NCBI GenBank assembly: GCA_012861695.1
Contig: JAAOOA010000189.1
Location: forward strand, 354,501-418,500
DNA length: 64,000 nucleotides
DNA from: Trematomus loennbergii
Taxonomy: Eukaryota; Chordata; Actinopteri; Perciformes; Nototheniidae
Direction of reading: 5' to 3'
The notes beneath the pieces were generated by a model. The model saw only the letters and a program-made list of their open reading frames with translations. It did no database searches and was not told where the DNA came from. Of the stretch, positions 47,101-57,701 are shown one piece after another (position 1 is the stretch's first letter; each line of letters begins with the position of its first letter). A program made the position numbers and the translations under genes.

Positions 47101-47157
47101 GCTAACAACATGGCGGATATTTGTTCCCTCGGATCTCGGTTCTCTTCCTCTCGTCAC
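44117..47157 (-). pseudogene. LINE ORF2: APE endonuclease and reverse transcriptase
   Basis: From 47157: endonuclease with LHIFHLNTNSLRHKLAELRQ, LCFSETKLDNSI and GGGVCMYIHKDTNF. After a shift near 46660 come VIVGTIYRPPE, IIIGDWNTDM and GLSDHYMIF. A linker follows (RTTRVKNRAEPWMHSGILTA). A one-base loss near 45545 precedes a 420-codon open RT (45379-44117) with SNYRPVSILTSISKVMEKI, MLDLQKAFDTVNH, CGVPQGSILGPLLFLIY and FADD at residues 163-166, continuing into an intact C-terminal domain. The enzyme would nick the target and prime cDNA synthesis. Only two or three frame breaks are seen. Confidence 0.9.
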
Positions 47158-47702
47158 TGCCTCATGCGTGTCTGTCTGCCGAGGCGTCCCGGGGGAATGT
47201 CGAAGTCTCCATTGATTCCTCGGTCTCCGCTGTCTCCACGGTCTCTGTTGTCGTCGCGTAGTTGTTGCTGCAGCGGAAGAGATCCTAGTTGTGATGCTAG
47301 TTGTGATGCTAGCTCCTCGAGCCTGCAGGACTGGCTTCTTGTCTGCACTGGGCCCGGATTCAGATGGATGTCTCCCGCTAACAATAAGACCAAGACGATC
47401 ATACTTCTTCCGTCTAGTTTGCCTGACGGGGGTAAGTACTTTCGCGTCGGGTTTGCAGTTAATAATGCATGAATGCTTGCACTTCCAAAAGCGAAGTGTT
47501 TCCTTTCCCAGCCGTTGAGAAGGTAAAAGTCATTGTGGTTCATTTTATCCCCGCTTTCATTACTCTCCTTCTCTAAGTGATGTTGCCTCATTGATGAGTT
47601 GAGGTAGGAGTCCATAATCCATATTGTCAGGAGGATGAAATATGTAAAAAATCGTGAGGAATAACCTCCAAAGCGGGAGCTCTCGAAAATGCGACCACTC
47701 AT
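47154..47702 (-). CDS. LINE N-terminal ORF with 2A-like ribosome-skipping motif
   Basis: 182 codons. A hydrophobic segment (FFTYFILLTIWIM) lies near residues 18-30. Residues 101-118 end with LLLAGDIHLNPGP, and codons 111-118 (D-x-x-x-NPGP) lie at 47372-47349. NPGP preceded by D-(V/I)-x-x is the 2A signature that causes ribosome skipping; 2A-like sequences are known in some non-LTR retrotransposons, where they separate an N-terminal product. His replaces the common Glu. The frame ends at 47154 while the endonuclease frame opens at 47157, so a stop/frameshift lies between them. Confidence 0.75.
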   Translation of the reverse strand: MSGRIFESSRFGGYSSRFFTYFILLTIWIMDSYLNSSMRQHHLEKESNESGDKMNHNDFYLLNGWERKHFAFGSASIHALLTANPTRKYLPPSGKLDGRSMIVLVLLLAGDIHLNPGPVQTRSQSCRLEELASQLASQLGSLPLQQQLRDDNRDRGDSGDRGINGDFDIPPGRLGRQTRMRQ

Positions 47703-48202
47703 AGCGAAACCGGACCACTCCTCTAGCGGTTATAAAGAGATTTCATTCATCAAAATCGACCAAGGGGGGCCAGAGATAGGTCAAATCCACCCAAATGACC
47801 CCAGAAGTGGAGGTTTTTGGCTAAATCTCTCTAAAAAGGTCAAATTTCACTTGTTTTGCATCAATCTTGATACAGGGTACTTATTATATGTTGTACTTTG
47901 GATTCCTAAAGCTTTTAGTCTACTAACCCATCATCCAAGGGTAGTTTTCACTATAAGTAAAAAAGAATTTTTGGACGGACACTATAATTTACAGTTTTTT
48001 ACTATGTAAAATCTGAATTTTCTTTAAAATAAAAAACATCTATATTGATTCTGACTTTTCTACATCCAACTCACAGGTTTATCATTACTTTGAGAATAAA
48101 GATTATTAATTTAACCCTTTTAGAAGGGAAGATATGGTCATTTGTTCTGGGAATGTCATTTTCGAGCCTGAGACCTGAAAAACAGGCTCTGGGCTTAAGA
48201 GG

Positions 48203-49200
48203 TTAAATAAAGAAGTTCAACAGGACAGCTTAGCCGGGCGGCTCATGCTAGAATCAAGTACACGTCTACCAGGAGCGGGGGCGAGAACACTGCCTTCACT
48301 GGTTGAGTCAGAGACAAATGCCAGATACAGCGCAATGCTCCTACTCGCCGAACACAGAGAGGGATGTGAATGACCTACACCCACGTTACTAGCAGAGGGA
48401 GCGGGAGCGAGAGCACTGCCTACACCTAGCTAGATTAAACAAAGAAGCTTAACGGGGCAGCAAAAGTAACCGTGGCCGGTGAATGGCCACATATGCGGAG
48501 CACACAGCACACACAGTGAAGATTGTTCTCCGCATCTACCCATCCTAGTGCTAGGAGACTAGCATTAGGAGCGGTAAATACAACAATATAGCGCTACTGC
48601 AGTCGCTGAGATAAATAATGAAGCTTAACAGTACATGCAAGGTGTTAGCCAAGCCGCTGCTGCTAACAATCCAGCAAGACCAAGTCAAAACCCAATGTTA
48701 AGACAAGATAATTAGCTTCTAAGGAATAGAACAGCCCGCAATAACCATAGGCCATGGTTACAGCAGTAACCATGCCGTAGTTGCATGGCCTAGGACCGTA
48801 GTTACAGTAGTAACTCTGGCCAGAACTTACCTTACTCTCTGCACCTAACAAAAAACAGGCAAAATATGGCACTGTGGGCTTTCCATACTAATTAAATGAG
48901 AGACGCAGCTAAAGCTGGAAACTCAAATGCTAAAGATAGCTCGGGCACAACGCCACAAGCAGAACTTTCAAAAGAGCATCATAAGGGCAACTTTATGGGA
49001 GAGGAAGCGAGAACACTGTCGTCACCAGAAAGTAGCCAGACAATAACAAGACAGCAATCAGGACAACTTAGCTGGGAGAGGGTGCGGGAACACAGCCATC
49101 ACCACAAGTTGACACGAACCTGTCCGTCGAGGCTCTGCACGGCGCACAGCCGGCCACAGCTCCTGGAGGACGCGTTAACAACCCGTAGCTCCGACTATCA
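48203..49200 (-). other. DIRS-2 leader and internal complementary region
   Basis: 48207-48480 continues the leader units. 48720-48830 holds two hairpins: CATGGTTAC-AGCA-GTAACCATG at 48753-48774 and AGTTAC-AGTA-GTAACT at 48800-48815, similar to the terminal hairpins. DIRS elements carry an internal complementary region related to their termini, and this may be it. No host gene is seen. Confidence 0.5.
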
Positions 49201-49975
49201 CAGGGTTGCCAACTCTCACGCATCTGGCGTATGACACACGCTTTCACTCTCAATCTCACGCTCTCACGCTGCCCAAACTATTCTCACGCCAAAAACAAGA
49301 ATACGAAGACTAGAAACGGTTTTGAAAAGTTTTGTCACGTAGTGATCGTCTTCTCAATAGAACATCTTTGATAATGTCTTCTGGCCAATCAGAATCACGA
49401 TAACGGCGTGGTGTTGTTGCAGGAAGTCCCGACGGAGAATACTTTTGCTGTAGTACATCTCTATACATTGATACAACATTACATGTTGATAGAAATCAAC
49501 ACGTAATGAAATAAGACCCCACGGTTTGATGATTGATAGGTGTGTGGGCTGTCTTTCATTTTGACACACAGAACAATGGGGGCTCTCCACCCTTATCCAC
49601 AATGTAAAGTAATTCACACAGCCTCTTCCCTCTTCTCTCTGTGAGGAGCAGCAGGTTCAGCTTTCAGAACAAAGTAACAAAAAACTAAAATGGCATTCAT
49701 TTTATTTATCGTACGATAAGTCAATTAATTGCTTATCGCGTCAGGCACACAATTAAACAGTGGAAACAAACATGTTTGACTTTCATTAGTGAATGAAACT
49801 GTGTGCCCTTTATAGTCTGTGTCCATTATTGTGTATTTGTATATATTGTATATATATCCTATATATATGCTAAGGTCCCGCTGCTGGCATTTCGTGCGCA
49901 TATGTGTAATTAAACCGAATTAAACCCATGATATCAAAATCTCACTCCAGCCAGGTACCCAAAGTTGGCAACCCT
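49201..49975. mobile_element. hAT non-autonomous element, 775 bp
   Basis: Ends CAGGGTTGCCAACT and AGTTGGCAACCCTG are perfect 14-bp inverted repeats. Flanks GACTATCAC and GCTATCAGT share CTATCA, consistent with a diverged 8-bp duplication. The left part has TCTCACGC short repeats. No transposase. Confidence 0.8.
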
Positions 49976-50249
49976 GCTATCAGTCGCGAAGCTGCACGCG
50001 GCCAGCTGTATGCAGAGAAATCCCTCAGATCAAACGTTCAAACCTGAACGCTGTAGGCTGCAAGAATGCAGCCACGGTACTCTCGCGCAGCGAGAAGATG
50101 AAAGGAATAGATCCTCTGACGATAGCCGGTGTCACGTGGGTCACAGGTGACTTTGTTGTTATTGGTACTCGAGCTGCGCATGCGCGCGATGGATATATCC
50201 AGTGCTAAAGCACCGCCTCTGGTGGTCAGTAGGGACGAAATAGAACTCT

Positions 50250-51372
50250 GAAATGTTTTGTAGAGCCGCCATTGTATTTGCTCGCATTAGCATTATTAGC
50301 ATTAGCATTCGCCCAGCGCACAAACGCAGAGAGACTAACTTATGGCAACACAAAATAAAGCATGGGAGCGGTGGAGATGAGGAGGTGTCGGCGTTCTGGC
50401 AATTTACTCGGAAGGCTTCAGTAGAAGCTGCTGGGAGTCCCAGCAGCTTCTACTGAAGCCAGTCCCCAACTCCGGGACTTCCGGCCGGGACTTCGGGTGG
50501 CAGTATACACCGTGAAGTGGTTTGCGGCCTGCCAGTAAACCCAAAGCAGAAGAAGACGAAGTGACGTCAGCGGCTCATTTGCGTAATCTTCCCTCAGGGA
50601 ACTTATTCCGGTGTGAACGCGATCTGTACTAACCCCTAGATTCCACCGGGTCCGTCTGCGGCGCGTTACGGACGCGTTACGGCTGTGCCGCGGTGCTCAA
50701 GGTGATCGCGGCCATTCTAGTCAATGGGTGCTATTCCACCACACGCGGCGCGTTACGGCTCAGACGCGTCCCAGAAGCGTCCCAGAAGCGGCTCGGCGCA
50801 GGGCTTTTCTAAAATTAGGATCGAATCCTATTTTTGTCGCGGCGCAGCCGTAACGTAAGGTCGGGCAGGCAGGAAGTGGAACGTTCAGAGCTATATAGAC
50901 CTATATATATACACACACAAACTAATTTTGCAGACCCTATCCCTCCGTAGTCTTTCAAGTAGGAGGAGAAATGCCAGCGTTCTCCTCCGGTTTACAGGCA
51001 CTGTGTAAATTATATAGAATAATTATGATGATGAATGCATTTTTTTACCACTAAAATACAGCAATACGTCTTTGATTCATGTCGTTTATAACTGGAATAT
51101 TACAGTTATTATTAACTTTGTCTGTACAAAGTAGCCTGTCCAGGAAATATGCCCAAATCAACAAAAACTGCAAGCCGGCAGGCAAGACGCTCCGCTTCTG
51201 AAATGCTTCTGAAACGCGCCTGGTAGGGTATGACGCCGGAGGAGGCCGGACCAAAACCGCGGCGCAGACGGACCCGGTGGAATCTAGGGGTAAGTGCCCT
51301 GGGGTAATAAGTGCCGGGGCACTAAGTGCCGGCACTTAGTACAGCAAAGTACTTGGTGTGAACGCGGCTAAC
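50250..51372. mobile_element. GGCGCGTTCACACC-type element, second copy
   Basis: 50250-50440 matches 23580-23771 (CATGGGAGCGGTGGAGATGA). The end near 51345-51370 (AAGTACTTGGTGTGAACGCG) matches the family terminus. The left terminus was lost where DIRS-2 ends. A 20-bp inverted pair (GCTGCTGGGAGTCCCAGCAG) is at 50429-50448. Confidence 0.6.
50633..51288. mobile_element. Harbinger-like MITE, 656 bp, TAA target
   Basis: Ends start CCCCTAGATTCCACCGGGTC and are perfect inverted repeats for at least 25 bp, bounded by TAA at 50630-50632 and 51289-51291. A TAA/TTA 3-bp target is characteristic of PIF/Harbinger. GC-rich interior with GGCGCGTTACGG repeats; no transposase. Confidence 0.88.
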
Positions 51373-53446
51373 GAAAAAAAGGGGAAAATCGTGTTGGTGA
51401 ACACGAATCAATAGATTACATTTATTTCGTGACTATAGCACGAAATGCCGTGAGACTTGGTTACGTAATTAGACCTTAGTTTGTTAGTATGTTGTTATAA
51501 ATTATAAACTGAGGATTTGACCGCGTCGCTATGGTTGATACTTTTAGAAACAGGCTTTTATATAAAATCTTGAAGTATTATACAAGCAAAACTACATTTT
51601 ACTTTAATCCCATGTAATTGTAGAATGAACACAGTCTTCCTTTGAAGATGTATAAGACAGGTGTCTTGAGTAGTCAAAATTACCTACAAATCCTTGTACA
51701 CATTTGTAAATATATTTTCCACTTGTTACCATTGTGAGTCTATTTTTATGCAGCTCTGCGTGATTTTGTGGCTACAATTCAGGCTAATACGCTACCAGAG
51801 GTGGAGAAGTACTCAGATATTGGTCACTCATTTTGAAATATTAAACTTAGTTTTCTTTTCTTTAATTGTTCATCCTCATGTAGAATGCTATTATGAAACA
51901 CACATTTGGTTGTTTATACTTTATAGCATAAAGAACATCTGATTTAATGTGCGGTAGGGAAATAATCATTTGAGTATAAGTATGTGTATATAAATATGTA
52001 ATTTACAACAGCTGTAAGATGCTTGAAAATGCACCTTGAAAATGCTTGAAAAGTGCTTGAATTTGACTTTGGAAAAGGTATAAGAAACCTGAATATATTA
52101 AACTGTTCTTTAATGATATCATGTGAGCAGTTTGTAAAGGACAAACGCAGCAGAGTAAGCTAACATTATCTAAGGACATTTCAATATGCAATTATATTAT
52201 CATTGTATCTGTGTATAAAATGGTTTTAAATAGCAAAAATGTTGATAAATTCTGATTTAAAAACTATATATATTGTCCAAAACATTTAACTACTTGGGCC
52301 TGTCTATGATATGTCTTTTTAAGATGTTTATTAATAATAGTGATAACCTGGTGAGCTAGTTGTGTTGAGCATTAGCAGATAAAACAGAGTTTTGTGAAAT
52401 CACATGTAGAGTCAATGCAAAGACCCAGATCCGTGCCTGGCAACACGAAGGAAGTGAAGATGTTAAATTCATGTCACCTGCGTATTCGTGCAGCGTGACA
52501 CATTTCATCTTGAGTGTAAAGTTAGTGACGCTCTGTTACAAAAACCTGTCAGTGTTGAGATTGAGCTCCTGGGGTCTCTGACGGTCTGAGGGGAATCAGA
52601 GAGGAGAACAGAGCTCGACAGCAGCTCATATTAAATCAGGGTTATTCATGTTCCTGTATAAACCAGAGACTGTCTGTGGTGCTAACAATATAGGGACTGC
52701 TGTACTTATGACTTCATGAAGTCATTCTGAGTGTTGATGGAGCAGCTAATGTTAGCCTAGCTTTAATCAAACCGGTCTCATTCTATGCTCGTTGTGTTGG
52801 AGACAGACCTGACAAAGCATTAACTCAGGCTTTTTACAAATCAGTATCATTCTGTTGTTATTTAGGCATCCTTTCCATATGTTTACTGCTATTAATTCAC
52901 AGCAGATTCTATGTAAGTTGGGTTTATAGTGTACCAGGTTAATACAGCTGTGTGTGTAGATTCAGGGAACATGTGCTCCTCTGGGTCAGGAATCCAGACA
53001 GGATGCTCTCTGGTTTTATGATCATGTGAACTGTAAGCTATCTACCTGATCACAAGGGTATATTATATAGACCTTTTTTTAAAGATCAAACTAGAATTTG
53101 CCCCCTTGTTGTACCTTTGGTGAGAATCAGCTCCACTAATGTAAAGTGCTATAAAGGATGTGTTCATCTCCACCATGGCGTAAGAAGCATCCTCAATGTG
53201 GATGGGACAATTTGACGGGGGGTGTGGGCAGGTGGTGCACTTAACATCCTCTAGGGGGGGTCACACACAAAGACCCAGAATAACTTTTAATGCTGTATCC
53301 TATTATTTTCGATGGCTTTATTGTATGATATGACAGATGAACAGATCGCCACTGGGCTTACAACTAAAGACACGCAAAACACGCAGCATGTGGCTCATGT
53401 GTACGGCTCTGAGAATCTGCCTTAGTACAAAGTAGCAGTGAAAATG
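51373..53446. other. 2-kb stretch without recognised features
   Basis: The only long segment here that shows no match elsewhere in the window. Short ORFs (51694, 51944, 52003) have no family features or splice context. It may be unique host intergenic or intronic DNA. Confidence 0.6.
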
Positions 53447-53640
53447 GTACGGAGTTATATCTCTCACAGGCTCCGCCCTAGTGGACTCTATGGGTATTAC
53501 CTTATCATGCAAGCATTCACCTACTGAGATTTCTATAGACGTAGCCGGCCCCGGGGCGGGCCTACCTGAATGCGCGCGCATCTCACTTCCGTATAAAAGG
53601 AGGTCCCGCCTCCTGACCATCATCCTTTACTCTTCAGCGA

Positions 53641-54780
53641 GCAGAGGTGATACCTAGCACTGAGTCCGAGACGTATTATTTGAGAGAAAGGAAGAAAGAG
53701 AAAGAAAGAAACGAGTATTTTTTTAAATCGTGCCCTGGCTTAAATAGCGGGCGCCGATCCCCACCACCTCTGCTTCGAGGGTTTGGGGGACCAGGATATG
53801 GCCGAGGCGGTGCCATTCACGTTCGCCATTCCTTCCGAGTCCGGCGTCCATGGAAGTCCACCGCCCAGGGCTGTACTCTCGCTGGATGATGATCATGGCG
53901 GCGGGTGTGTGGGCTACTCGTGCTAGAGATGCCCCCGCCTCACCAGGTCAGAGCGATTGTTGGGCCGCAAGGCCGAATAAGTAGCTTGGTCCACGGGCCT
54001 TGCCCCAGGCCCGGTTCCCCCGGGGACCGGTGCTCGGTGGCTTCACATGATATAGGGTCGACCCTACTTCATCACAGGCCGCCGCCGCTGCCTGCCGTGT
54101 GATGTCCCTGGGGGATCACGCCACATGGCATTTTCCAAAGAGGACCGTGTTGATCTCCTGGGAGCCCCCGTGTTTACGGAAGGGCTCTTTGGATCGATCT
54201 CCTTGCTCACGGGATAAGGAGTAATCGCAGCGTGGCTGCTTCTTGCCCATCCCCAGAGGAAGAAACACTGTCCTACACTCCCGGCCCCCTGCTGTAAACC
54301 CCAGTATAGGGAGCCAGCAGGTGGGCGTGTGCACGTGAGTGGAATAAACCATCCCAGAGTAAGAGTCATCTCTCTCCACAATTCCACTTTTCCCCATAAT
54401 GTCCGTTTCAAAGAGACGGCATTGTGACGAGGGGGCCGCGGTGCGTTCAAAGACCTCAGTAGAGAGAAGAGTCACCGCAGCGCGCGCTCCTCCTCCACAG
54501 GCTTTCCTGCAGACGAGGGAGCGCAGACCGACGGTGAGACGAAGGAGAGGTGCCGGCACGGAGATCCCGTGCCCGCGGCACCCTCCACCTCTTCGGCCCA
54601 CCCTGTGGAACCGGCGTGCCGGCACTCACGGGGACGAGCTGCCCGTCTTCACGGATCTGACTGGCGGGGGGAGAACATCTCTCCGCCCGGGACGAGAGGG
54701 CGAATCCCGCCTCCTCCCTGTATAATGCACAGATCACTACGTTTTCTAATAAGAATGAGGTTGATCTGTATCCAAATCTA
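53641..54780 (+). pseudogene. DIRS gag-like region, copy C
   Basis: The end of the region (APSTSSAHPVEPACRHSRGR, near 54575) matches copy B on the opposite strand. Upstream frames are short and broken. No motif was recognised beyond the inter-copy match. Confidence 0.5.
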
Positions 54781-54781
54781 A

Positions 54782-56775
54782 GTGTCTTTTGTTTTCCACA
54801 ATGCTACACTTACACACAATGTTAACCCTATAAATTCCCCATTCGCTGCCCCAGCTGTAGCTCCTGTAAAGGAGGTGGCTAGTGGGCATGCGCAGATGAG
54901 AGGGATGAACCGCAGGGAGTACTGTCTAAAGGAAAGCGCTATGCGGGTACAGGGGCATTATGGCCGGCGCATTGCTGTCAGAGAACACACTACTCCAAGA
55001 GCAAAGACTCCAATTAATGCAGTTTACCGTAGTGGTGGTAAGGGCTGCATTATGGCGGAGCCCGCACTCACACAAGAGCGCGTGACGGTGCGTTCAGGGA
55101 CCTCAGTAGAACACACTACGCCTATAAAGACTCCAATTAATGCAGTTTACCGTAGTGGTGAGAACAGCATTATGGTGGAGCGCGCGCTCACACAAGAGCG
55201 CACGGCGGTGCGTTCAGGGGCCTCAGTAAATAATCGCCCTTTCTGTGTCGACCCTCCATGGGCAAATCTTCCCTTCACGGGGAGTTTTGCGGCGGAACGG
55301 GTCACCAGAGAGTATCACAGCTTCTTAGCTGCGGCCCCACAGCTGAGGGCTTGTCCATTAACACAATGTTATGGGGAATGGAAACTCAGCTGTGTACTAA
55401 CAAGGTGGATGGACAGGACGCTGAAACGGGGCTATTCACTCCAGTTTTGCAGCGTCCCCCCTCCTTTTATGGGCATGCGAGAGGTAAATCTGTCCTCCCA
55501 GGAGGAGATGGGTTTCCTCTCAGCAGAGATTCAGGCCCTGGTGCAGAAGCAGGCTGTGTCTGTTGTGCACCCTCAGCACAGAGAAAAGGGTCTTTATTGC
55601 ATGTACTTCCTGGTTCTCAGAAGACAGGGGAATTCAGACCCATTCTAGATCTCCGCGGCCTGAATCGCCACATTTCCTGCAGAAAATTCTGCATGTTAAC
55701 TATAAAACAGTTAATGGGGCTAGTGCAAACCGGGCGATTGGTTCACCACCATCGACCTGAAAGACGCATACTTTCATGTGGAAATTGCTCCGGAGCACAG
55801 AAAGTACCTGCGTTTTGCCTTCCAGGGGATATCCTACAAGTACAACAGATTACCGTTCAGCTACTCCCTATCCCCACGCACGTTCAGTAAATGTGTGGCC
55901 ACTGCGCTTCAAGCGCTGCGCATCCACGGCATGAGAGTTTTTCTTTTACCTAGACGACCTCATAGTCATGGCCAGGTCCAGGGAACAGGCAATGCTTTGC
56001 ACAGCGCAATTGATCACACAACTAACCAAATTAGGCTTTGCGATCAATTGAAAAAAGAGCACCCCCATACCTCACCAACAGGCGTTGTAGTTAGTGGTGT
56101 TCGATGCAGGCGCGCTATGCGCCACCCTGTCAGAGAGCAGACGTGCGTCCCTGCTCCGGGCGGTGCACAGGCTGCGACAGGGGGCGACAGTGACAGCTTT
56201 AACTGTCATGCAGACTTTGAGTCTCATGACGGCTGCTCACATTGTGGTGCCGCAGGGGTTACTGCATATGCGCCGCCTGCAGAGTTGGTTCTCCAGCCTG
56301 CGTTTAGATCCCAAGAGGCACAAACGGCGGCTGGTGACCATCCCCCCCTCAGTGGAGGGCAACCTCCGGTTTTGGGGGTCCCCGGATCACCTCCGGAGGG
56401 GTCTCCACTGGGACGGGTGACCTCCTACATCACAGTGTTCACGGACGCGTCCAGAACAGGATGGGGAGGGACCTGCCTGAAGAGGGCTATAGGTGGGCGC
56501 TGGCTCTAACAGAGTCTCGACACAGCAACCTCCTAGAGCTACGGGCGGTAGTGTTAGTCCTCCAGCATTTCATGCCCCTAATTCAAGGGAGACATGTAAT
56601 GGTCAGGAGTGACAACAGCACCACAGTGGCTTATATCAACAGGCCGGGCGGAGTCCGCTCCGCCGCCTTGTTGGCCACAGCAGAGAGGCTGTGGTTATGG
56701 GCTTCAGAGGTGGTGTTATCTCTGAGAGCCCTCCATGTCCCGGGACTGGAGAACAGGGGGGCCGACCTCATGTGA
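54782..56775 (+). pseudogene. DIRS RT/RNase H polyprotein, frameshifted
   Basis: The 288-codon opening frame contains two tandem units of about 40 residues (KTPINAVYRSG ... QERVTVRSGTS) at 54984-55229. RT follows across frames: GEFRPILDLRGLNRHI, then from 55778 EHRKYLRFAFQGISYKYNRL and SPRTFSKCVATA. The YIDD region is frameshifted near 55940. RNase H is open from 56461 (ALTESRHSNLLELRA, VRSDNSTTVAYINRPGG, HVPGLENRGADLM). At least four frame breaks. Confidence 0.85.
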
Positions 56776-56870
56776 GGGGCGGCCCTCTGCCAGGCGAATG
56801 GACGCTTCACCCGGAGGTGGTGAAGCAGATCTGGCCCCTGTTCGGATGAGCGGAAGTTGATCTGTTCGTC

Positions 56871-57152
56871 AGGATAACTTCCAGACCTGCAGCGGCCAAT
56901 CAGATCCCTCCTGAGTGTGTGGACAGGGTAACAGAAGTACGAGGCTTCACTGACGCCCAGAAGGAGGAGTACTTCAGGAGGAGATCGAGTGATGAAGAGC
57001 TGTCCAGCAGAATCATCTCTCACATCAAGAGCTCCAGGAGCCTCCACATCATGTGTCTGATCCCAGTCTTCTGCTGGATCACTGCTGCAGTTCTGGACCA
57101 CATGTTGACTACAGACCAGAGAGGAGAGCTGCCCCAGACCCTCACTGACATG
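56871..57152 (+). pseudogene. NLR-C (NLRC3-like) NACHT-domain fragment
   Basis: 94 codons without a stop: [58 protein letters not shown] and [14 protein letters not shown]. This is the NACHT sensor motif (ITSRP) through the helical segment of fish NLRC3-like receptors. Walker A and B, FISNA and LRR parts are absent. It abuts DIRS RNase H on the left and unrelated sequence with a DIRS-like hairpin on the right. Confidence 0.88.
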
Positions 57153-57697
57153 GTATATGCGTATGATCACGCACACCTGTGCCTTATATACCCGTGCGTG
57201 CCAGTACTACTGGTGTGTCTTACATAATTATCCACGTCATCTGTCAGGTGGGGACATATGGAATATGTAGCTGGGTGGAGAGATAGTCTGTTCACTCAGA
57301 GAACAACGGTTACAATGTAACCTACAGTTATCTGCCAGCCAGAGGTGAGCTGTTGAAAAGTGCATTGTATCTAGAGTAAGCCAGCTGTTAGTGACAATCC
57401 CTGAAAGTTTCCATATGTAATTTCGTGGAAGGTAATATATTTTTGAAAATAAACATTTTGACCCAAGACCACAAAAAAACTGTCAAGTTTAGTCCTAAAA
57501 GTGAATGTCAGCTCTCAGGTTTCAGGCCCCCTTTTTGTGATATTATATTGGTATATTGGTTATTTAGTGTTTATTCTACTTCTATCATAGATACATTAAA
57601 ATTGTTAATGCAAAACACTTTCTTTTCAAAACAGCACATTCACACTAAACCTGCATGGAAAGGAAATCAGTGCTGCGATAGATTACCTCTACGGGGT
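57153..57697. other. Stretch with DIRS-like hairpin terminus
   Basis: GGTTAC-AAT-GTAACC at 57308-57322 resembles the hairpins at DIRS termini here. The preceding 150 bp is not from the NLR gene, so a third, solo DIRS-like terminus may have cut the NLR exon. Nothing was recognised in 57340-57697. Confidence 0.4.
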
Positions 57698-57701
57698 TTA
57701 A

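Larger units (their letters stand above)
43712..47740 (-). mobile_element. CR1/L2-group LINE, nearly full length
   Basis: About 4 kb, from an N-terminal ORF at 47702 to a (GATT)n 3' repeat at 43712-43733. It carries a 2A-like motif, APE endonuclease, linker and RT. It replaced roughly 20 bp of the PB target. A few single-base frame breaks suggest a relatively young insertion. Confidence 0.85.
43017..48202 (-). mobile_element. PB TTAA element carrying a LINE, 5.2 kb
   Basis: TTAA at 43013-43016 and 48203-48206. Ends CCTCTTAAGC and GCTTAAGAGG differ from other PB copies by the same compensating base. Left part 43017-43711 and right part 47741-48202 are PB sequence; the middle is the LINE. The interrupted DIRS leader reads GATTAAATAAAGAAG. 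Confidence 0.85.
39936..50244 (-). mobile_element. DIRS-type retrotransposon, second family, with nested elements
   Basis: The left terminus (40190-40260) and right terminus (50128-50244) are inverted copies sharing CCAGAGGCGGTGCTTTAGCA and CATCGCGCGCATGCGCAG. Minus-strand order is leader (48480-42590), gag-like (42570-41363), RT scrap, recombinase (41114-40314). A 5186-bp TTAA element (43017-48202) and a 775-bp hAT (49201-49975) lie inside. Without them the element is about 4.35 kb, with most of RT and RNase H missing. Confidence 0.75.
53447..56870 (+). mobile_element. DIRS-1-type retrotransposon, copy C
   Basis: Terminal repeat at 53447-53640 with CGTATAAAAGGAGG, a gag-like region to 54780, then RT/RNase H to about 56870. 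The recombinase is missing: RNase H (AEVDLFV) joins directly to an NLR NACHT fragment at 56871. Several frameshifts. Confidence 0.85.

Noticed and set aside
51694..52191. Short hydrophobic open frames in the feature-poor stretch
   Set aside because: AT-rich chance frames without motifs, splice signals or second copies.
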